Source: a virus. Taken from it: 64,000 nucleotides of DNA. Shown in pieces: positions 1 to 8,681 of this stretch. The position numbers and the translations under genes are program-made. The stretch is from IMG/VR virus record IMGVR_UViG_3300028800_000061, positions 95,824 through 159,823 of that record; one strand, 5' to 3'. Every line of letters begins with the position of its first letter. The first letter of the stretch is position 1. Below the pieces are notes generated by a model. That model did no database searches and had not been told where the DNA came from. It saw nothing but the letters and a program-made list of their open reading frames with translations.

Positions 1-192
1 AGATCCGCTGCTCGCCGCGTTCCAAGTCACCGAAGGCCGGGTTGTCACACTCGAAACGTTGGCGGTGCCGTTCGCTCCCGGGGAACCTGTGTGAAGCTGC
101 ACGAATGTGGTCGCGATGCCGGTGAAGGTGGTGTTGTTGAGCACATTCAGCCAGGCGTTCGCCAAGTTGGTGGTCTGCAGGCCGTCAGCCAT
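1..192 (-). CDS. Minor tail protein, N-terminal part (cut by window edge)
   Basis: The product starts MADGLQTTNLANAWLN and continues open to the left edge, so only about 64 N-terminal residues are present. The composition (Asn/Thr/Ser/Gly-rich, with FVQLHTGSPGANGTAN) resembles actinobacteriophage minor tail or baseplate-associated proteins. It follows the tape measure gene on the same strand, where such genes normally lie. The ATG at 192 has an AGAAGGAT-type ribosome site just upstream. The family assignment is by resemblance only. Confidence 0.7.
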   Translation of the reverse strand, partial: MADGLQTTNLANAWLNVLNNTTFTGIATTFVQLHTGSPGANGTANVSSVTTRPSVTWNAASSGS

Positions 193-307
193 CTATCTCA
201 TCCTTCTTCTCATCAGCCACGTCAGATGCTTTGATCACCCGCGCGTCTGCTTCGATTTCGATGCGCATATCGACGGTCGGCGGGGTGCCGTGCTCGTTAT
301 CTGGCAT
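185..307 (-). CDS. Small hypothetical protein, 40 aa
   Basis: This short acidic frame (starts MPDNEHGTPPTVDMRIEIEA, ends DEKKDEIDG) lies between the tape measure gene and the next minor tail gene. It has a good upstream site (GGAGCAGGTG) and its stop overlaps the start of the following gene by 8 nt, which suggests translational coupling. The product is hydrophilic, with no membrane segment. The function is unknown. Confidence 0.55.
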   Translation of the reverse strand: MPDNEHGTPPTVDMRIEIEADARVIKASDVADEKKDEIDG

Positions 308-328
308 GCATCACCTGCTCCAGGGCGC

Positions 329-364
329 GCGAAAGCCCCAGCCCGGAAAGGCCAGGGCTTTCGC
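329..364 (-). terminator. Hairpin downstream of tape measure gene
   Basis: A perfect 10-bp inverted repeat (GCGAAAGCCC / GGGCTTTCGC) lies just past the tape measure stop codon. There is no clear T tract, so it may be a weak or attenuating terminator. Confidence 0.5.
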
Positions 365-376
365 TGTTCGTGGCGG

Positions 377-3300
377 CTATTTGGTTGCGAGCGTGAGACC
401 GTTAGTACCGTTCCTGCGGTTGTAACGCAGGGTGTACTTCTGGTCAGTAGCCTGAAGATTGCTGCCGGTCGGCCATTGCATCTTCAACGTCAAATTCAGT
501 GTCTGCTGGGAAGATGTGACACCGAACCCGCCCGCTCCTTGCGATGCGGCCAGGGCCACGCCTGTGGCCGGGTGCACAGTCCCAGGTGCAGTTGCGCTGC
601 TGAGCGCCCTCATGGCAGCAGTCACATGCGGCAGCCCGGCGATGATTCCTTGCGCGAGTCCTTGTGACACCATCATCCCGTGCTGGTACATCACCGTCGA
701 TGGCGACTTGATCCCCAGATCTTTCTTGATCTGGCTGACCATGCCTTTAGCGATCTTCGTCATTTCCTTCGTGATCGCTTTTTCTTGCGCTTCCAGCCCG
801 GATAGGAAACCCTTCCCGGCCTGGGCGCCCGAGTCATACATGGCGTTAGCGGCGGTTTGCCCAAGCGACTTAGACGCCGAAGTGATACCAGACTCGGCTT
901 TGTTGATCGCCTTAATGTTCCCCGGGACCTGCAATAGCGCCTTCGCGATGGCCAGGCCCTGCACGGGCCCGGCCTGGATGATCTGGTTGATGTAATCCTT
1001 GTTCAGCCCCAGTTTCGACAGTTGGCCGATCGCCGACTTGAACTGGTTTATCTGGGACAGGTCGGCCTGCAAGTTGGCCAGAATGTTCTGCGAGGTGATC
1101 GGCCCGCTACCCGCTGCCGACACGAGATCAAACGTGCCAGCGACGCTACTGGCCGTGTTCGTGGCGAACGTTTTCGCCTTGGAAATCGTTGACATGATCG
1201 CGGATCGTTTGGTGGCGAGGGCTTGCAGTTTGTTGTTGTCAGCCTCGATCCACTTGGTTACGTTGCTCTCCGTCTGAGAGGAGATATCGCCCGCGTCAAA
1301 CGCTTCCTTGATGTAGGTGACCAGTTTCCCGGCTGCCGATTTGACTTTCGACGCAGTTCCCTCAAGTCCCGCGACTATGCCGTTGCCGATTTCAACCGCA
1401 ATGTTCTGCATGACCTTCGACGGTGAGCTGATCCCGAGCACGCTCTTGATTGACGATATGGCCGCGCTGCCGATACTGCCTGCCGCGTCACGTACGGCCC
1501 CGAGGGACGCGGTGATTCCGTGAACGAAACCCATGATCAGGTTCTTGGCCAGGTCGTACAGCAACGTGACCGCACCGTTGAAAATGGTCCGCATCACGTT
1601 GAGGATGCCGTGGATCTCATCCGAGGTCAGTTTTTTCAGGTCGGTCCACGCTTTCGCCCAGTGCCCGGTGATGATGTCCAGGAACAGTGCGATGGCGTCG
1701 CGGATTATGGCCAGCTCGGCGCGGATTAGCGCGGCGACAGTATCCCAGACTAGTTTAACCGTGTCGCGTATCAGGCCCCACGCGATAGTCCATGCGGCTT
1801 TAATCACTGCCAGGTCGATTTTGATCGTCGCGATTATCTCGGCGAGATACGTCTTGACGATGAAACTTACAACCGCCCAGACGACCCGTGCGACCTCTTC
1901 GATTTCCTTGTGGTTCTGCTCCCACCACACCCTGAATGCTGCAATCTGCTGCTTCACAAACACAAGCGGGCCGTGAACGAACCAGTCGATCACGGCACCC
2001 GCGGCGCGCATCGCCACCGCCCAGGCGGATTTGAAAGCGTTCGCGACATCATGAACGATGTCACGGACCAGTTTGCTGTGCTCATACAGTTCGTACAGGC
2101 CAAGCGCGAGTGCGCCGATCGCAATGATCGCGACACCGACGGGGTTAGCTGAGAGAACTGCGCCAAGGCCCTCCACCGAGGCGGTGACCAGCTCCACCCC
2201 CACCGCGATAGCGATAACCGCCCCAGCGAACGCCGCCATCTTCTCGTGGTGGGAAATGAACTCCATGAACTTGTCAACCGCCCGCACGACTTTGGTGAAG
2301 ATGGGCAGCAGTTTCGTCCCGAAAGTGATGACCAGGTTCTCGACATCGGCGAGGAACTGAGTCCAGGCGAAGTGCGCTGTCTTCTCCGTCTCAGACCACG
2401 ACTTGCCGTATCCTGATACCGCCTTGCCTATGCCTTCGTACTTGGTTCTGATGTTGTCCAGATTCGACATCAGGGACAGCATGGCTTTGTCGGACCGGCC
2501 GCCGCCGAACAGTTTCGCCATGACCTGCGAGGCCTGGGCTGCTGACAGCCCGGACGCTTTGAAGGCTTTCTCCATGTCCGACAACGCGATGTAGATGCCG
2601 TCAGGTTTCCGCAGATCCGTGGCGATCTTGTTGACTGTCAGCCCGTAGGAATTCATCACATCGGCCAGCGACTTGTTTTTCAACGTGATATTGTCGGTCG
2701 CCAGTCCAAGTGACCGCAGGAACGTGTTCGCCTCCTTCGACCCTGATGTGACCATGGAAAGCCCCATGGTCAACCGGGTTGAAGCTGTCTCCGCAGTGTT
2801 ACCCCGGTCAGTCAGGTACGCCAAGGCCGCACCCATTGACCGGATCGAAATGCCCATGGCCGCGGCGGTAGGCGCCCAGTTCTTAATTGACTGGTTAAAG
2901 TTCTGGAAGCGCATGTCGCCCTGGCCGACGATCGCGTTCAGCAACCCGGCGGTCTTGGCGGCGTCACTGGTGTTCAGGTTGAACGCCTTCATCACCGATG
3001 ACAGGGCGTACGTTGTGTCTTCCAGATCGGCGCCGTGGATCTGCGCGAGCTTGGCCGAGTTGGCGACAGTCGCAAGCGAGTTACTCAGACTCAGGCCAGC
3101 GCTAATTGGGTGGTAGAGAGCCGTCGCGATGGCTGTGCCAGATTCCCCAGTCTGGTATCCGATCTGGAGGATCTTCTGGGACAGTGCGGCCATGCTTATA
3201 CCGGTCAAGTGCGCGGCGGTGTACAACTGGGTGACGGCAGCCTGAAACTTCATCGCTTTGTCGATGGAGTAACCCACGGCGACTGCGACTCCGGCGATGG

Positions 3301-4066
3301 CCAGCTTCGTTGCTGAGCCGAGTCCGGCCATCGCGCCGGCGTTCCGCTCGTTCGCGGCCGCTTCCTCGTTGGCCATATCCCGTGTCAGCCGCTCGTCCGC
3401 TGCCAGGGTCTGCTGAGCTTTCGCCGAGGTCGCCGCAGCCCGGGCGGACGCTATGTGGGCATCCCGGAGTGCCGCTTGCACCTCGAGGGCGCTCTTGGCC
3501 ATGTCCGCTTCGAGCGCCTCAGCTTCAGCGAGCTTGGATTCGGCGGCCGCCGCTTCAGCCGCCGACGCAGCCAGCGCTCTCTGCTCCTCCGCTGCTGCTG
3601 CGGCGGCGGCGCCGGCCCGCTCAGCTCCGGCAGCCGCCTCAGTTGTCGCCTCGCCGGCGGCCTGCGCACCGGCGGCGAGGCGCGCTTCCGCTGCGGCAGC
3701 CTCGGATGCGGCGTCGATTGCGCGGGCGAGCCCATCCACCAGCAGCCACTCGGCTGAGGTGAGATCTGTTTCGGCGGCGACGGTTTGCATGGCCGCGGTG
3801 GACAGTTCCTCTTGCGCCGCGGCCTGCTCGGTCGCGGCTGCTGTCGCAGCCTCGGATGCTGCGGTAGTGTCGGCGGCGCCGGTTGCGATCCCGCCCGCGC
3901 TGACCGCACCAGCGGTTGCCTCGGTTGATGCGCGAGCCAGATCTTGCACCTCAGCGATTGAGGCCATCAGCCGCTCGTTGCTGGCGATCATCTCGTCGAT
4001 GCCCGCAACCCATTTACTGGCATCCGCGACAAACTCTTCGATCGCTGGTGGCAGCAGTTCAGACAC
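377..4066 (-). CDS. Tail tape measure protein
   Basis: At 1229 aa this is the longest single reading frame of the window. It sits directly after the tail chaperone region, the standard position for the tape measure protein that sets tail length and helps DNA ejection. Residues 1-260 are Ala/Glu-rich and predicted coiled coil. The middle (about 260-600) resembles the phage minor tail/tape-measure core, with ALYHPISAG and SSVMKAFNL. A hydrophobic block near residues 600-660 (MAAFAGAVIAIAVGVEL region) may be a membrane-spanning segment. The C-terminus has two LGIxSPSxVM repeats typical of tape measure proteins. The start is a GTG 3 nt after the stop of the preceding gene. Confidence 0.93.
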   Translation of the reverse strand: MSELLPPAIEEFVADASKWVAGIDEMIASNERLMASIAEVQDLARASTEATAGAVSAGGIATGAADTTAASEAATAAATEQAAAQEELSTAAMQTVAAETDLTSAEWLLVDGLARAIDAASEAAAAEARLAAGAQAAGEATTEAAAGAERAGAAAAAAAEEQRALAASAAEAAAAESKLAEAEALEADMAKSALEVQAALRDAHIASARAAATSAKAQQTLAADERLTRDMANEEAAANERNAGAMAGLGSATKLAIAGVAVAVGYSIDKAMKFQAAVTQLYTAAHLTGISMAALSQKILQIGYQTGESGTAIATALYHPISAGLSLSNSLATVANSAKLAQIHGADLEDTTYALSSVMKAFNLNTSDAAKTAGLLNAIVGQGDMRFQNFNQSIKNWAPTAAAMGISIRSMGAALAYLTDRGNTAETASTRLTMGLSMVTSGSKEANTFLRSLGLATDNITLKNKSLADVMNSYGLTVNKIATDLRKPDGIYIALSDMEKAFKASGLSAAQASQVMAKLFGGGRSDKAMLSLMSNLDNIRTKYEGIGKAVSGYGKSWSETEKTAHFAWTQFLADVENLVITFGTKLLPIFTKVVRAVDKFMEFISHHEKMAAFAGAVIAIAVGVELVTASVEGLGAVLSANPVGVAIIAIGALALGLYELYEHSKLVRDIVHDVANAFKSAWAVAMRAAGAVIDWFVHGPLVFVKQQIAAFRVWWEQNHKEIEEVARVVWAVVSFIVKTYLAEIIATIKIDLAVIKAAWTIAWGLIRDTVKLVWDTVAALIRAELAIIRDAIALFLDIITGHWAKAWTDLKKLTSDEIHGILNVMRTIFNGAVTLLYDLAKNLIMGFVHGITASLGAVRDAAGSIGSAAISSIKSVLGISSPSKVMQNIAVEIGNGIVAGLEGTASKVKSAAGKLVTYIKEAFDAGDISSQTESNVTKWIEADNNKLQALATKRSAIMSTISKAKTFATNTASSVAGTFDLVSAAGSGPITSQNILANLQADLSQINQFKSAIGQLSKLGLNKDYINQIIQAGPVQGLAIAKALLQVPGNIKAINKAESGITSASKSLGQTAANAMYDSGAQAGKGFLSGLEAQEKAITKEMTKIAKGMVSQIKKDLGIKSPSTVMYQHGMMVSQGLAQGIIAGLPHVTAAMRALSSATAPGTVHPATGVALAASQGAGGFGVTSSQQTLNLTLKMQWPTGSNLQATDQKYTLRYNRRNGTNGLTLATK

Positions 4067-4069
4067 GGT

Positions 4070-4504
4070 TCACGGCCTGATCACGACAGATTTGAACCGG
4101 CTCCGGGCGGTTCGGCTCAGAGCGCCGGAGGCTTCGATCCGTTCCTTGGCCGGCCGGAGATATGGCCGCGCGGGCAGCGTTGAGCCGCGGCCCGCGGTCC
4201 CTCCCAGTTCCTGTATCCGCGCGTAGGGGACAGTGCCGCCGACAGCTACCGACGACCGCGCGCCACCTGCGGGGCCCTGCTTGATGGTGATCGAGGCGCG
4301 CAAGTTCCCGCTGATCCGCGCGGGCGGCTCACCAGGCGGCGACGGCGTCGGCGTGTGAGGTGCGTGCGACCGGCGGGACAACTCGTCCCGCTGCACCTCG
4401 GAAACCATCAGGGATGCCATGGCGAGCGCGGCCGCACGCGCCCCCCAGGGTGCCCGGTCGCGTATCCTCTGCAGTTTCTCGTTGATCTCGCGGATGCTTG
4501 CCAC
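4070..4504 (-). CDS. HK97 gp10-like head-tail/tail completion protein
   Basis: The 144-aa product has the layout of the HK97 gp10 family: a helical N-terminus, then PPARISGNLRASI, VPYARIQELGG and LPARPYLRPAKE, the recurrent signature of these small tail-completion proteins. It starts at a GTG and ends 3 nt before the tape measure start. Its place between the chaperones and the tape measure is unusual; gp10-like genes more often lie between the connector and the tail terminator. Confidence 0.75.
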   Translation of the reverse strand: MASIREINEKLQRIRDRAPWGARAAALAMASLMVSEVQRDELSRRSHAPHTPTPSPPGEPPARISGNLRASITIKQGPAGGARSSVAVGGTVPYARIQELGGTAGRGSTLPARPYLRPAKERIEASGALSRTARSRFKSVVIRP

Positions 4505-4526
4505 ACCAGGTCACCCGCTTCCTGGC

Positions 4527-5071
4527 TCATTTCGGGTTGGACATGATCTGGGTGGCGTAATCGCGGGCCTCAGCGATTACCGGTGCGACAGTCGCCCAAT
4601 CGGACGGGAGTGCGTCTACTTGCTCGGGAGTCCACCCGTATCGCTCGGCGAACCAGGACCACTCGATGTACTCGTCAGGGAGCGGGCAGGCGGCGCCGGG
4701 TCGCCTGAGGAAGTAGTCGGCAAGACGCTGCCTGAGATGGTCTGGGGTTTTGGGCCGTTCAGCACCCGGTCGTAGACCGGACGGACCGCCTGGTACAAGG
4801 CGTCCTGATCGTCCATGGAGAGGTTGTTCAGGATCGCGTCACCGTCAACCGCTTGCCCTGGCAGCGGCTGCGCCAGCGTCCAGCCGATGATCATGCGTTT
4901 CAGCAGGGCATACATGATGCGGTCTTCGAGTTCGGCGGTGAATACCCGCGACTCGTCCCCGTTGATGGTGATGGAGATCGCGCCGCGGGCAGCTCGCCGG
5001 TCTCCTCCGTTGGGCTCGTCACGCAGATCGGCGTGATTGCCGGCGGACAGTTGCACGCGCAAACCAGTCAC
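4527..5071 (-). CDS. Tail assembly chaperone, long (GT-type) frameshift product
   Basis: This is the predicted -1 frameshift product of the chaperone gene. Ribosomes read 108 codons in the zero frame to CCCAAAA (4754-4748), slip back one base and add 73 residues, giving 181 aa. The extension reads through ADYFLRRPG, EYIEWSWFAERYGW and APVIAEARDYATQIMSNPK. A G/GT chaperone pair just upstream of the tape measure gene is conserved in long-tailed phages, where both forms guide tail tube assembly. The -1 frame is open exactly from the heptamer to the stop at 4527. Confidence 0.8.
4616..5071 (-). CDS. Tail assembly chaperone, short (G-type) product
   Basis: This is the 151-aa zero-frame product, starting at GTG 5071 with AAAGGA upstream (MTGLRVQLSAGNHADL). 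It carries a conserved-looking central part (FTAELEDRIMYALLKRM, SMDDQDALYQAVRPVYDRVL) before the slippery site. The last 43 residues after the slip site are Ser/Thr/Pro-rich with no obvious fold, as usual for the short form. Confidence 0.85.
   Translation of the reverse strand: MTGLRVQLSAGNHADLRDEPNGGDRRAARGAISITINGDESRVFTAELEDRIMYALLKRMIIGWTLAQPLPGQAVDGDAILNNLSMDDQDALYQAVRPVYDRVLNGPKPQTISGSVLPTTSSGDPAPPARSLTSTSSGPGSPSDTGGLPSK
4748..4754 (-). other. -1 ribosomal slippery heptamer CCCAAAA (tail chaperone)
   Basis: The zero-frame codons are C CCA AAA, a canonical X XXY YYZ site. After slipping, the tRNAs re-pair as CCC AAA and the -1 frame continues for 73 codons. The same heptamer occurs at the portal/MuF junction. 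Confidence 0.75.
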
Positions 5072-5125
5072 AGTCCTTTCAGGCAGGTAGCTGAATACAG
5101 CAGATGGTTTGTTGAAGGCAGCCGG

Positions 5126-6373
5126 TCAGTAGTTGACGACCGCGTTTGTGACCTGCACGACCGCCGGTGAGTACCCGCCTGATGGGCCAGCGTTAGTGGT
5201 GTTAGCCACTGCCTGGACCGTCATGTTGTACCCGAAGGTCGTTTTCGAGTCCTCGATCTGGCCTGTGTCATACGCGGCGACTTGCGCGCTGATAACCACC
5301 TGGACCAGGTTCGCGCCGACCAGGCCGTTGGTTGTCGTGATGGCCAGTGTCGGCTGAGTGTTGTTCAGGTACTCAAGGAACGGCGACTCGTCAATAGCCG
5401 GGTCGTACATGAGCGAGAATGTCGCATCAAGCTCACCGCGTGGGATGGCGAACGGTGTCTGCTGCCCGGCGTTAGTGAACTTCGGGTCAACTTTCCGGAT
5501 GAACGTTGATTTCCATTCCATGATGTTGTTCACCGGGGAGCCGCCGACACTGATTGTTGTCTGCCAGTCCGCGTACGGCTTCACGGTCGAAATAGTCGCA
5601 GTCGGGGGCGCCCCGGCCACCGCTGACGAGAACGATGTGGCTTTCCCGTCCCACATCAGCAGCGCTGTTGCGGTACCTGTGAATGACACTTCCGAGAAGC
5701 ACGTGTACGCGTAAGCCCGTGCGCCCACTGATGCGGTGACCCCGGTGTAATCGGTGAACGTGTGCGTCGGTGGCTGCGCCGTCGACCAGCCACCTGCACC
5801 GAGCCCGTTGTTCAGCAGGGAGAAGTTGTGCACGTAGGTGGTGACCGCGCTGTACGGGGTGACCGCCGCTCCGGACAGGTGGTTCTGGTACAGGGGGCTG
5901 CTCAGCGTCACCGTGGTGGACACCACGTTGGTGACAGTCCGCACCTCCTCTGCGGTGGTCCCGAGGGCGCCGACCGCGATAGTGGTGCCGTTACTGATGC
6001 CAGTCGCCGACGTCACGGAGATGGTGGCCGCGCCGGCTGTGTAGCCGGAGGCGAGAGTGGTAGGGGTGGCGGAGGTGCCGTTAACAGCCTGCCAGTAATC
6101 CCCGAAAATGTTGACCAGTGGGTACCCGACACCGTCACCGAAAACCGGGGCTTCCATTTCGAGATCACCGATCTCAACGCCCTGGATCAGGTTGTACAGC
6201 CCGGCCATGGCGTTCCGCCATGCGGTGTCTTTCAGGTAGGTGATGTTGTCTTTGGGTGTGAATTTGGTCAACGGCATGGTTGCCGTGGGATCGACTGCGG
6301 TTCCCGGGGTGACCTCTTTCGCCACGCCGATAAACCTTCTGGTAACCGGGAAGACAGCACTTGCGGTGCTCAT
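5126..6373 (-). CDS. Major tail protein (tail tube)
   Basis: The 415-aa product lies between the tail terminator region and the chaperone pair, the usual place of the major tail subunit. The N-terminal half has a tail-tube character (RRFIGVAKEVTPGTAVDP, then IEWKST-like segments later). A Thr/Ser/Gly/Val-rich insertion around residues 105-180 (TTLASGYTAGAATISVTSAT) looks like a surface beta-sandwich. The start overlaps the stop of the upstream gene (ATGA). Confidence 0.85.
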   Translation of the reverse strand: MSTASAVFPVTRRFIGVAKEVTPGTAVDPTATMPLTKFTPKDNITYLKDTAWRNAMAGLYNLIQGVEIGDLEMEAPVFGDGVGYPLVNIFGDYWQAVNGTSATPTTLASGYTAGAATISVTSATGISNGTTIAVGALGTTAEEVRTVTNVVSTTVTLSSPLYQNHLSGAAVTPYSAVTTYVHNFSLLNNGLGAGGWSTAQPPTHTFTDYTGVTASVGARAYAYTCFSEVSFTGTATALLMWDGKATSFSSAVAGAPPTATISTVKPYADWQTTISVGGSPVNNIMEWKSTFIRKVDPKFTNAGQQTPFAIPRGELDATFSLMYDPAIDESPFLEYLNNTQPTLAITTTNGLVGANLVQVVISAQVAAYDTGQIEDSKTTFGYNMTVQAVANTTNAGPSGGYSPAVVQVTNAVVNY

Positions 6374-6624
6374 GCCTGCGCCCCCTTCTTAGTGCGCGCC
6401 GTGGAAACGGCTGGCTCGGGGGCATGCTCGACAGGATCAGGGTCGGTTTCTGGATCTGGTGACCACCGGCCGTCAGCTGGCGGCACCGGCAATTCCTCGT
6501 TACCGGGAGCGGGTGCTATCTCGTACGCGTGGCCAGGTGACGCTTCCAACGGCCTCCCGGCGCCGGCATCCATGTATTGCGTGTAAAACAAGTCAGTCGT
6601 GCCGAGGTACGGGTAACGCGCCAC
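6370..6624 (-). CDS. Hypothetical protein, tail module
   Basis: An 84-aa product with a GTG start (MARYPYLGTTDLFYTQYMD). The N-terminal third could fold; the rest is Pro/Glu/Asp-rich and probably disordered, ending in a basic tail (ARTKKGAQA). It overlaps the major tail start by 4 nt and is probably co-translated with it. The function is unknown, but conservation of position suggests a virion-assembly role. Confidence 0.75.
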   Translation of the reverse strand: MARYPYLGTTDLFYTQYMDAGAGRPLEASPGHAYEIAPAPGNEELPVPPADGRWSPDPETDPDPVEHAPEPAVSTARTKKGAQA

Positions 6625-6645
6625 ACGCCTCCGGGTGGATGAAAG

Positions 6646-7167
6646 TCAGGACTGGAAATACTCAATGACGTTGATTGTGAGCCGGGCGTCGTACCGCAAG
6701 TACGCCTGATCGGCCAGGGTGTGCAGAACAGCGAACTCGTAACTCATTTCCTCGCCGATGCCGAGCAGCAGGGAGGAAATGACTCCGGTAACCGGATCGG
6801 TGATCAGCACCTCATCCGTGGATGGGCGCAGTGCGGCCATCACCGCATCCACAACAGCGGGGAAATTTGTGTCCGCTTGCGGATCGTCAGCAGCACCAAC
6901 CCAGGCCAGGTACAGGTCAACTTTGTGGGTGATCTGCTTCCACCCGGGCGCGATCACGTTCGGGCCACCTGCCCGCGGTGGGGTCAGCCGTGTTTCCTCA
7001 CCAGATCCGGGCCACAGGTACGCCTTCGGTGCGTCCAGGTCACCCGGATCCGGTGGCGTGATCACGCACTCAAGTGCGCCCTGCTGGCCAGGTTCGGCTG
7101 GCAGCGGCAAGCCGTTCAGCAGGCCGGTCAAATAGGTTTGGACGGAGTTCACCGGCACAGGCACCAC
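6646..7167 (-). CDS. Probable tail terminator / minor tail-completion protein
   Basis: A 173-aa product (GTG start) between the connector and the major tail genes. The layout (YLTGLLNGLPLP, then WKQITHKVDLYLAWVG, then YLRYDARLTINVIEYFQS) resembles phage tail terminator-type proteins that cap the tail tube. Assignment rests on position and general similarity. Confidence 0.6.
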   Translation of the reverse strand: MVPVPVNSVQTYLTGLLNGLPLPAEPGQQGALECVITPPDPGDLDAPKAYLWPGSGEETRLTPPRAGGPNVIAPGWKQITHKVDLYLAWVGAADDPQADTNFPAVVDAVMAALRPSTDEVLITDPVTGVISSLLLGIGEEMSYEFAVLHTLADQAYLRYDARLTINVIEYFQS

Positions 7168-7189
7168 CCCCTGCCGGGCGACCTCGCGC

Positions 7190-8149
7190 TCAGATGACCC
7201 GCCGGTACGGCTGGACCAGCGCCTGAGCTTCTTTCATGTACCAGCCAGGCGTGTTCACCGAACTGTCCCCGTGACCCGGTACGGCCTGGATGGTGGTGGC
7301 CGTCGCCCCGCGCACCAGGGCCTGGGAGACAGCGAACAGGATGGCCGCTTGGATGACGGACTGCGGCAGGGTGGTGGCCATCACCCCCACCGGGTGCTTG
7401 TAGGCCAGCGGTGAGGACAGGGTGAGCAGGCCGGGCCCGGACAGTGCGGTCGCGTTGGTGACGGTGAACGTCTCCTGCGCGCCGGGGTCGTGCAAGGTGC
7501 CGGTGGCGCCGGAGACCATCCCCGGCGGCGGTCCCCACCCAGTGCAGTCGTCCACTTGAAGGGTGACGTCATCCTCTGCGGCTGCAGCGGCAAGTGACCC
7601 GTGCGGCCACCCGTTGATGTAGGTGGTTTCGACTTGGTAGCCGCTCCGGCCGCCCCACCACCACGACGCGTACCCGGGTGCGAGAAGGACCGCCGAGCCG
7701 CCATCACCGGAACCGCCAGGGCTGGTGGTGCCGTACACCCCGATGACCGGTTTCTCGATCTTGTAACCGGTCGCGGGGATCGGGTTCCACTCGGCCGGGA
7801 ATGTGACCGTCGCGGCTACCCGGCCGGAGAGCACCGCGGTTACCGGCGAGCGGGACAGCAGCAACCGTGCGATCCCGGGCCCGAACATCTGGAATCGCAG
7901 ATCTCCTGGCCCGAACAAGGTCTCGGTGTCCACCGTTGCGCGCAGCGGCTGGTTGCAGAACCCGTCGATCATCGAGGTAGCCCGGCGGCACAAGTTCAAC
8001 TGCTCATCGAATTGCTGCTGCTCGGTCGGCCTCGATCCGGCCCCCACGGTGTTCCACACCACACCTGTAGGGGCGGCGATCAGCATCGCCGGCAGTACGT
8101 ACGGGGTGCCCGGGCTGGCTGGGACACCGGCCGGGTTGTACTCATTCAC
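7190..8149 (-). CDS. Head-tail connector protein (gp6-like)
   Basis: The 319-aa product contains LCRRATSMIDGFCNQPLRATVDTE and VIQAAILFAVSQALVRGA. These are the helical parts of connector (adaptor) proteins that dock under the portal, with a long beta-rich insertion between them (residues about 90-230). The preferred start is GTG 8149, because it overlaps the upstream stop by 8 nt. An upstream in-frame start would overlap the previous gene by about 80 nt. Confidence 0.65.
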   Translation of the reverse strand: MNEYNPAGVPASPGTPYVLPAMLIAAPTGVVWNTVGAGSRPTEQQQFDEQLNLCRRATSMIDGFCNQPLRATVDTETLFGPGDLRFQMFGPGIARLLLSRSPVTAVLSGRVAATVTFPAEWNPIPATGYKIEKPVIGVYGTTSPGGSGDGGSAVLLAPGYASWWWGGRSGYQVETTYINGWPHGSLAAAAAEDDVTLQVDDCTGWGPPPGMVSGATGTLHDPGAQETFTVTNATALSGPGLLTLSSPLAYKHPVGVMATTLPQSVIQAAILFAVSQALVRGATATTIQAVPGHGDSSVNTPGWYMKEAQALVQPYRRVI

Positions 8150-8489
8150 CGCGGGCCACAGCCAGGTCCTCGGCTGGCAGCACGAGGATCTTGAATCCCA
8201 GGCCCTGATGTTCGGCAATCTCAGTGGCCCGCTGCTGGTATTCCTGCACTTGCGCCGGGGTGCAATCCGGGGAAATCCGGACGATCAGCGTTTCGCCAGG
8301 AGCGACTACGGTGACGCACTCGCGCAGCAGATCCCGCATCTCATCTGGGGTCAGGGATGACACTGGCGGGAGCACCATGAGCCGGTGCCTGTCCTGGGAA
8401 GCCATCTGCTCCTGAAACCGGTCACGCCACTCCTCTAGCTGCGGCTGAGTGAGCCGGGCGCCGTCATCCCAACTGTCCATCCTTGTCAC
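8142..8489 (-). CDS. Hypothetical protein, head-tail module
   Basis: A 115-aa product starting at GTG 8489, which overlaps the stop of the zinc-ribbon gene (GTGA) and has AAGGGC upstream. The core (DEMRDLLRECVTVVAPGETLIVRISPDCTPAQVQEY) looks like a small alpha/beta fold. In sequence it resembles anonymous proteins encoded next to actinophage capsid genes. The function is unknown. Confidence 0.7.
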   Translation of the reverse strand: MTRMDSWDDGARLTQPQLEEWRDRFQEQMASQDRHRLMVLPPVSSLTPDEMRDLLRECVTVVAPGETLIVRISPDCTPAQVQEYQQRATEIAEHQGLGFKILVLPAEDLAVARGE

Positions 8490-8677
8490 CGCCCTTGCTT
8501 GTGCTGGTCGCGGACGCATTTCGTGCACACCCATCCACCGGTGTCCGGGTCGCTGATCGCATGCTTGAGGCACACCAGGTCGCCGCACTCGCGGCAGTTG
8601 ATGGATGCGTCGGATGGGTGGCGTTTAGGGCCGCCGCAGCGGGCACAGTGCGGCCGGCCGTGGCGGCGGGCTCTCAC
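8486..8677 (-). CDS. Small zinc-ribbon protein
   Basis: The 63-aa product has six paired cysteines: CARCGG, CRECGDLVC and CTKC, with a His after the second set. This suggests one or two structural zinc sites. It starts at GTG 8677, 5 nt after the upstream stop. Zinc-ribbon orphans of this kind are frequent among actinophage virion genes; the role is not known. Confidence 0.7.
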   Translation of the reverse strand: MRARRHGRPHCARCGGPKRHPSDASINCRECGDLVCLKHAISDPDTGGWVCTKCVRDQHKQGR

Positions 8678-8681
8678 CCGG

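Noticed and set aside
3453-4226. Long rightward frame opposite the tape measure start
   Set aside because: Ala/Ser-rich antisense image of the Ala-rich coiled coil of the tape measure gene.
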